From: Paenibacillus dendritiformis | GTDB taxonomy: Bacteria; Bacillota; Bacilli; Paenibacillales; Paenibacillaceae | DNA: 64,000 bases | Direction: 5' to 3' | Assembly (NCBI RefSeq): GCF_945605565.1 | Contig: NZ_OX216966.1 | Span: 5,262,001 to 5,326,000 of the forward strand | Shown here: positions 60,701 through 64,000 of the stretch, piece after piece | Layout of the letters: each line of letters begins with the position of its first letter | How positions within the stretch are numbered: position 1 is the first letter of the stretch | The notes under the pieces: model-generated | The model's input: the letters and a program-made list of their open reading frames with translations, nothing else | Told to the model about the DNA's origin: nothing | Databases searched by the model: none | Program-made: the position numbers and the translations under genes

Positions 60701-61029
60701 CGCCCGTCCGCCCCCCGGCGGTGGATAACCGTCTGCACGCTGCCGTTCCGCTCCAGACGCTCGATCCGCCATTCCTGTCCCTGATCGTCCTCCACGGCGA
60801 GCCGCCCGCCGTAGACGCCGCCTTCCGCGGGCTCGTAACGGACGGCCGCGCCGCCGCGCTTCGGGAAGCCGTACAGCATGCCCCGCAGGAAGGCGGCAAT
60901 CGTGCTTTTCCCTGCCTCATTCGGGCCGAGCAGCAGCGTGATGCCGCCGGGCTTCCCCGGCTCGGCCAGATCGAGCTCCAGATCGCGCAGCTCGCCGAAG
61001 CCGTTCACATGCAGATGCAGCAGTCTCAT
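57778..61029 (-). CDS. yhaN: YhaN-type SMC/Rad50-like ATPase
   Basis: The 1,083-aa protein has Walker A at residues 35-43 (LLGPNEAGKST), very long Ala/Glu/Arg-rich coiled coils, and C-terminal ABC signature LLSRGTAEQLYLAM with Walker B PLILDDILVNYD. Unusually for the SbcC/Rad50 group, YhaN proteins have a pair of hydrophobic helices in the middle; here GALLLAALLGFAAGQWLAAGAVAAVGLAGTLAW. It overlaps yhaO by four bases and should form a nuclease complex with it in DNA-end processing. G+C is very high (58.5-60.5 kb), hence long spurious antisense frames. Confidence 0.92.
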   Translation of the reverse strand: MRLLHLHVNGFGELRDLELDLAEPGKPGGITLLLGPNEAGKSTIAAFLRGMLYGFPKRGGAAVRYEPAEGGVYGGRLAVEDDQGQEWRIERLERNGSVQTVIHRRGADGRLDRMTQSALETELLGGLNGELFRRLFAITLDELHELQALQGDEVGAFLYDTGLGGGRQVAEAERWLQQEADKLYKPRGRSQELAHTLQALDRADRARREGQAQAARLADVEARLAEADAGLEAAASARRSVREALALTERAAHVSETWVRLVAAREALAGLPPLAAWPPDAAARWEANERRLAEAEAALGRAEEQRAAWERRLAALRPQGVLLALAPEARRLARQADAVRHWQETAAETEAEAARLAAELRRLARQTDSGWTPERMLACDASFTQAEQARAAQAEADAVSRAHAQAADAGERAAREADAAEAERREAERALARHTAAGVRGAGFAPTPAQAEEAVRRGQALQDALASRQALAPAPPTGRAGRAARAAGERRSPAAAGAYAFGGGALLLAALLGFAAGQWLAAGAVAAVGLAGTLAWAYTSRSGHAGRVEGPADEGGAAERMAALQAEALRGLLGLLWPGTGGATALPDAAEQQALAQVLADTAEWAREQAQLADRARHAAEAAAAAGRRADALADEAEAALAAERGAAGRWRGWLRERGLPESLSPAGALEHLRRVEQALDMESQRERLLERASRLRRQIGEVEQECARLLQAAWGAAEGDGEAAAAAERPEADETDSADALPNEAEGRRGFSSIGELYRLLERLEAEEKRQQEYERCVQQHEAALEASQAAARDAEDARKRKERLLAEAGVKEEAEFILRMNAEARRQEWERMLQESEAIVYRGGSPEQWAPLEELLTRYDGPELERRAAELQAELERWDARISEGEEQRGRLKEEHERLTAEVEGAAHHHEAAMNEAKLDEQASRYAVLALARTLIQRTRRLYEQEKQPEVLKRAAAHLRAMTEGRYVRVTAPYGTKRLEVERADGRMIDSSLLSRGTAEQLYLAMRFALAEALSHKAALPLILDDILVNYDRRRLGQAVQALHRLSSSHQIVMTTCHPHLAKAFRDEMADVRIVELGPLG

Positions 61030-62360
61030 GACGCGCTCCCTCCTTCATGCAGCGCTTCAAGAGACAGCAGCATCGCTTCCTGCAGCCAATCCGCCTGCGC
61101 CTCCTCCGGTTGATCGGCCAGCCATTGGCGAAGCCGGGGCTGCGCCTGGAAGGCGCGAAGCGCTTCAGCCAGCAGCTCGTCCCGCAGTTCGCTGTCCTGC
61201 CTGCCCCGATCCGTCAGCCGGACCAGATCGCCGAGGAAGCTCTCCGACTCCATCCAGACAGCAGGGTCCAGATCAGGGCGGCACCGCACGCGTACCTCGG
61301 CGATCCATACCCCGTCCGTCGAACCGGAACGCTCCATCCGTTCCAGCTCCTGCTCGTTGGCCGCGGCCGCCCACTGCTGCTCCAGCGATTGGCGCTGCAG
61401 TTCGCGATAGAGCGCCGTGCGCCCGACGAGCGTCAGGCGCGCGAAGACGAGGCGGCTGCCGCCCTGCTGGCGCAACCCGGCCAGCGCCGCGTCCAACCGT
61501 TCCATCACCTGCTGCATATCGGCAAGATCCGCGAGATCGACGGCCTCATCGCACCAGCGGACCTGATCGAGCGGCTCGAAGCGCAGCGACACGTGACGCC
61601 GCTCGTCGACCTCGACGACGTAAGCGCCCTTCGCCCCGGTCTCCTTGACATGCCGTCCCTGCGTATTGCCGGGATAGACGATGTATGGAGAGGCATGAAG
61701 CACCTCACGCAGATGAATATGGCCGAGCGCCCAATAATCATACCCGGCAGTAATAAGCTCCCGCTTGGAGCAGGGCGCATACGGATCATGGCCAGGCCGT
61801 CCGTCGACCGTCCCATGCAGCATGCCGATCCGGAACAAGCGGGCCCGCTCCGGCAGGCGGTCCGCCTCTGCAGCGGCCAGCGCCTTCTCCGGCTCGGACG
61901 GATAGCGCGCGGCCAGATTATCCCTTACTGCGGACTCGCCGTAAGACATCCCGGCGATCACCGCGAGCGGCGTCCCATCGGCGCCCCGGGCCAAGGCCGT
62001 GCCGGGCGCGCCGGTGCCGAACACGGTCACATTGTCCGGCCACGCCCACTGCACGCCTTCGTGCAGCGGATCGTGATTGCCGTGTATCAGATAGACCGCA
62101 ATCCGGTGCGCCGCCAGCCGTTCCATTCCCCGCTGGAGACGCCACTGGGCCTTGAGCGACCGATCCTTGCCGTCATACAGGTCGCCGCTGACGACGACGA
62201 AGGCGGCCTGCTCCTGCACCGCCAGATCCACGAGCGCGTCCCACGCGGCGAAGGTCGATTCGACGGCGCGCGAGCGCAGCGAAGCCGGCAGCTCCTTCAA
62301 GCCACGGAACGGGCTGTCCACATGCAGGTCTGCCGCATGTATGAAGCGAAACGCATTCAA
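61026..62360 (-). CDS. yhaO: YhaO-type DNA repair metallophosphoesterase
   Basis: The ~445-aa protein has the SbcD/Mre11 phosphoesterase motifs AADLHVDSPF, VVSGDLYDGKD, YLIHGNHDP and YWALGHIHLREV, plus a C-terminal capping domain. TTG 62360 after AGGAGAGGAGAGAGG is the likely start; the frame upstream runs through a perfect hairpin and is not coding. It is the nuclease partner of YhaN. Confidence 0.9.
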   Translation of the reverse strand: MNAFRFIHAADLHVDSPFRGLKELPASLRSRAVESTFAAWDALVDLAVQEQAAFVVVSGDLYDGKDRSLKAQWRLQRGMERLAAHRIAVYLIHGNHDPLHEGVQWAWPDNVTVFGTGAPGTALARGADGTPLAVIAGMSYGESAVRDNLAARYPSEPEKALAAAEADRLPERARLFRIGMLHGTVDGRPGHDPYAPCSKRELITAGYDYWALGHIHLREVLHASPYIVYPGNTQGRHVKETGAKGAYVVEVDERRHVSLRFEPLDQVRWCDEAVDLADLADMQQVMERLDAALAGLRQQGGSRLVFARLTLVGRTALYRELQRQSLEQQWAAAANEQELERMERSGSTDGVWIAEVRVRCRPDLDPAVWMESESFLGDLVRLTDRGRQDSELRDELLAEALRAFQAQPRLRQWLADQPEEAQADWLQEAMLLSLEALHEGGSAS

Positions 62361-62387
62361 CTTCCTCTCTCCTCTCCTGGTCGTGCG

Positions 62388-62418
62388 CGAACGCCCGGCA
62401 GATGCCGCCGGGCGTTCG
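62388..62418 (-). terminator. Hairpin between the glycosyltransferase gene and yhaO
   Basis: CGAACGCCCGGC and GCCGGGCGTTCG form a 12-pair stem with a 7-nt loop, 33 bases after the glycosyltransferase stop. It lacks a T run. Confidence 0.6.
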
Positions 62419-62451
62419 AATGGCTGGATGGACATTCTCCGAACGAAGAAG

Positions 62452-63582
62452 TCAATCCTTGACGCGGAAGCGGAGATAGATCCGCTTCAGATCGTTCACG
62501 ACGCCGCTCAGCGAGTAATCCTGCTTCGCCTTTGTCCAGGCCGTCCGTGACAGCTCATAGCGGAACGCCGGGTCCGTCATGACCCGATCCAGCGCCGCGG
62601 CGAGGGCCTCCGGCTCGTCGACGGGCACGAGCAGTCCGTTCACCCCGTCGGTGATCTGCTCGGCGATGCCGCCGACATTCGTTCCCACCAGGGCGAGCCC
62701 GCACAGCGCCGCCTCCGCGAACACCGAGCCGAACGCCTCCGCGCGGGATGGCAGCACGAAGATGTCCGAGAACGGCATGAACTCCTCCGGATGGAGCATA
62801 TAACCATAAAATATCGTCTCGTCATAGATGCCCAGCTCCTGAGCGAGCCGCTCCAGATCCTCGCGGATCGGACCGTCGCCGATAATGTGGAGCACATAAG
62901 GACGGCCGCGCCGCTTCAGCTCGGCGCAAGCCCGTAGGAGCACGTCGAGCCCCTTCGCCGGGACAAGCCGGCATACGACAATGAGCTGGGGCACTTCATT
63001 CTCATGGGCAATCGGCCGGAACCGCTTCTCGTCGAAGCCGTTCGGCAGCACCTCGATCCGCTCCGGACGCGCGACGTAGGGCGCCAGGTCATGCCGGAAC
63101 GAATTCGATACCGTCATCATCAGATCGACATGCGCTTCCAGTTCCCCGTACAGAGAGGTCAGGAAGCGGAACTCCGGTCCGTCCGGCTCGATTTTGCCGT
63201 TCAGAAGCAGCTCCCGCTCATAGCTGGAATGAACCGTCAGAATGACTGGCGTCTCGGGGAAGAGCCGCTTCATCACCCAGCCGGCAATCGGATGATGGGC
63301 ATGGATGAGATCATAAGAGGAGGTGATTCGCCGTCTCGTCCACCATATGTAATCGCGGATCGTCTGAATATATTTGTCTACGATCGGAGAATCGCCGTAT
63401 GCGGTCCAGTCGAAGGTCGCGAACGCGATCTCCTCCTGCCCTTTGCCCCGCAGCCGCTTGGGCAGCGAGAACAGCTCCATCTCCCATCGGGGGAGCTGGA
63501 ACCGGTCTTGTATATATGGAACCATGGAGGACACGCCTCCCGGCTGTTCCGGCGGGAAAAACAACGCCTGCAATATTTTCAT
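62452..63582 (-). CDS. GT4 family glycosyltransferase
   Basis: The 376-aa enzyme has two Rossmann domains: N-terminal FFPPEQPGGVSSMVPYI and DLIHAHHPIAGWVMKRLFPETPVILTVHSSYE, and C-terminal nucleotide-sugar site (VVCRLVPAKGLDVLLRA, LPSRAEAFGSVFAEAALCGLALVGTNVGGIAEQI with the E-x7-E pair). It retains stereochemistry and builds surface glycan or glycolipid. ATG 63582 follows AAGGAGG by seven bases. Confidence 0.92.
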   Translation of the reverse strand: MKILQALFFPPEQPGGVSSMVPYIQDRFQLPRWEMELFSLPKRLRGKGQEEIAFATFDWTAYGDSPIVDKYIQTIRDYIWWTRRRITSSYDLIHAHHPIAGWVMKRLFPETPVILTVHSSYERELLLNGKIEPDGPEFRFLTSLYGELEAHVDLMMTVSNSFRHDLAPYVARPERIEVLPNGFDEKRFRPIAHENEVPQLIVVCRLVPAKGLDVLLRACAELKRRGRPYVLHIIGDGPIREDLERLAQELGIYDETIFYGYMLHPEEFMPFSDIFVLPSRAEAFGSVFAEAALCGLALVGTNVGGIAEQITDGVNGLLVPVDEPEALAAALDRVMTDPAFRYELSRTAWTKAKQDYSLSGVVNDLKRIYLRFRVKD

Positions 63583-63667
63583 GCCAGCCTCCTTCATGTT
63601 GCTTTCGCTTTTCGATGTCTACCATTTATGATATATTAGAACATATGTTTCAGTAAAGACTACGCAG

Positions 63668-64000
63668 ATGGAGCTATCGATTGCGATGAATCGGCTTTTT
63701 ATCCCAGAGTTCTCCGGCAGCACCGCCGTCGCGGTGACGTCGGCGTGTATGATGTATATTTTATTCATTATGCTTTTGATGACCGTTCGCCTCTATTCCA
63801 GGCAGCGTTCCGGAGCCTATATTCTATTCATCGCGGCCCTGCTTCTCATCGCGTTCGAGCGGACGTTGGACCTTACCGATTATGAATGGTTTCCCGGATG
63901 GTTCGACCAGTATGGCATAGGAAGAACGGCTCTGCAAGCGTTTTCTTTTTTGCTGATGAATCTGGCGGTGCTGCGGCTGTACAAGCGCAGCAACCGGAGA
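63668..64000 (+). CDS. Membrane protein, 3' end outside the window
   Basis: From ATG 63668 a frame stays open to the last base (111 codons). It reads MELSIAMNRLFIPEFSGSTA, then hydrophobic helices (ACMMYILFIMLLMTVRLY; AYILFIAALLLIAFERTLDL; ALQAFSFLLMNLAVLRLY). This looks like the N-terminal membrane sensor of a signalling protein (for example a GGDEF protein or kinase), but the output domain is not in view. Confidence 0.65.
   Translation, partial: MELSIAMNRLFIPEFSGSTAVAVTSACMMYILFIMLLMTVRLYSRQRSGAYILFIAALLLIAFERTLDLTDYEWFPGWFDQYGIGRTALQAFSFLLMNLAVLRLYKRSNRR

Noticed and set aside
57892..61113. 1,073-codon frame antisense to yhaN
   Set aside because: Low-complexity Arg/Gln/Leu product produced by the GC-rich codon pattern of yhaN; no domains and no proper start.

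Overview
The window looks like chromosome of a spore-forming, low-to-mid G+C Bacillota, most likely a Paenibacillus. Pointers are strong AAGGAGG ribosome binding sites with frequent TTG/GTG starts, Spo0E-type phosphatases, a Phr-like export peptide, an S-layer-homology protein, a CYP102-type P450-reductase fusion with a Bm3R1-like operator, YkvI, and a YhaN/YhaO pair. Assignment to genus is inference; no rRNA is present.

Region 1 (1-4.5 kb) is the most unusual part. It holds three tandem copies of a quorum-sensing-type regulator (XRE helix-turn-helix plus TPR-like repeats, RRNPP style). Copy A (cut by the window start) is followed, with a 4-base overlap, by a 36-codon exported Phr-like peptide gene (961-1071) and then by a free-standing Spo0E-like phosphatase. 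In copies B and C the Spo0E domain is fused to the C-terminus of the regulator and the peptide gene is gone. Copy C is split by a 96-bp insert carrying a stop. A fossil of the 5' end of the downstream cyclase gene between B and C marks the duplication unit. This is the best candidate for an undescribed system: peptide sensing wired directly to Spo0A~P dephosphorylation.

Region 2 (4.5-9.4 kb) carries metabolic and small genes: a cyclase-family hydrolase, VanZ, a PadR/DUF4180 pair, a nucleoside hydrolase, a short GNAT protein, an exported small protein and a tRNA-Leu(CAG). Region 3 (9.6-19.6 kb) is a large leftward sugar-acid/amino-sugar cluster of the Enterococcus EF_0829-EF_0839 type. An amidohydrolase, DgaE-like lyase, DgaF-like aldolase, PfkB kinase and GntR regulator form one unit behind a promoter bracketed by operators. 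An HPr-like protein, two PRD proteins and four small cytosolic or membrane proteins (SFCGS, DUF4312, DUF4311, DUF4310) form a second unit that looks like a phosphotransfer-linked transporter.

Region 4 (19.7-27.8 kb) contains assorted single genes, a dead DJ-1/PfpI gene and an IS110-family element. Region 5 (27.9-36.4 kb) is a polysaccharide O-acetylation and deacetylation locus (MBOAT, DHHW, DUF4358, GDSL, NodB deacetylase), followed by a two-component system and gene-free DNA full of degenerate hairpin repeats. Region 6 (37-42.8 kb) is accessory DNA: a TetR gene with two matching palindromes, small immunity-like genes (retropepsin-like, DUF2314/DUF2185, DUF7660), broken genes, a hicAB toxin-antitoxin pair whose hicA start is frameshifted, an exported SH3 protein and a sigma factor.

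Region 7 (43-49.8 kb) is an L-serine uptake and deamination operon (EIIC-like permease, sdaAB, sdaAA) opposite a YheO-type regulator, then a MerR regulator with a textbook 19-bp-spacer promoter driving a 2,4-diaminopentanoate dehydrogenase-like gene. Region 8 (50-64 kb) holds the P450 BM3-type gene, a second identical tRNA-Leu(CAG), a lipoprotein, DedA, YkvI, a macro-domain remnant, the YhaN/YhaO repair-nuclease pair, a glycosyltransferase, and the start of a membrane protein that runs off the end. No rRNA, CRISPR array or prophage was found.
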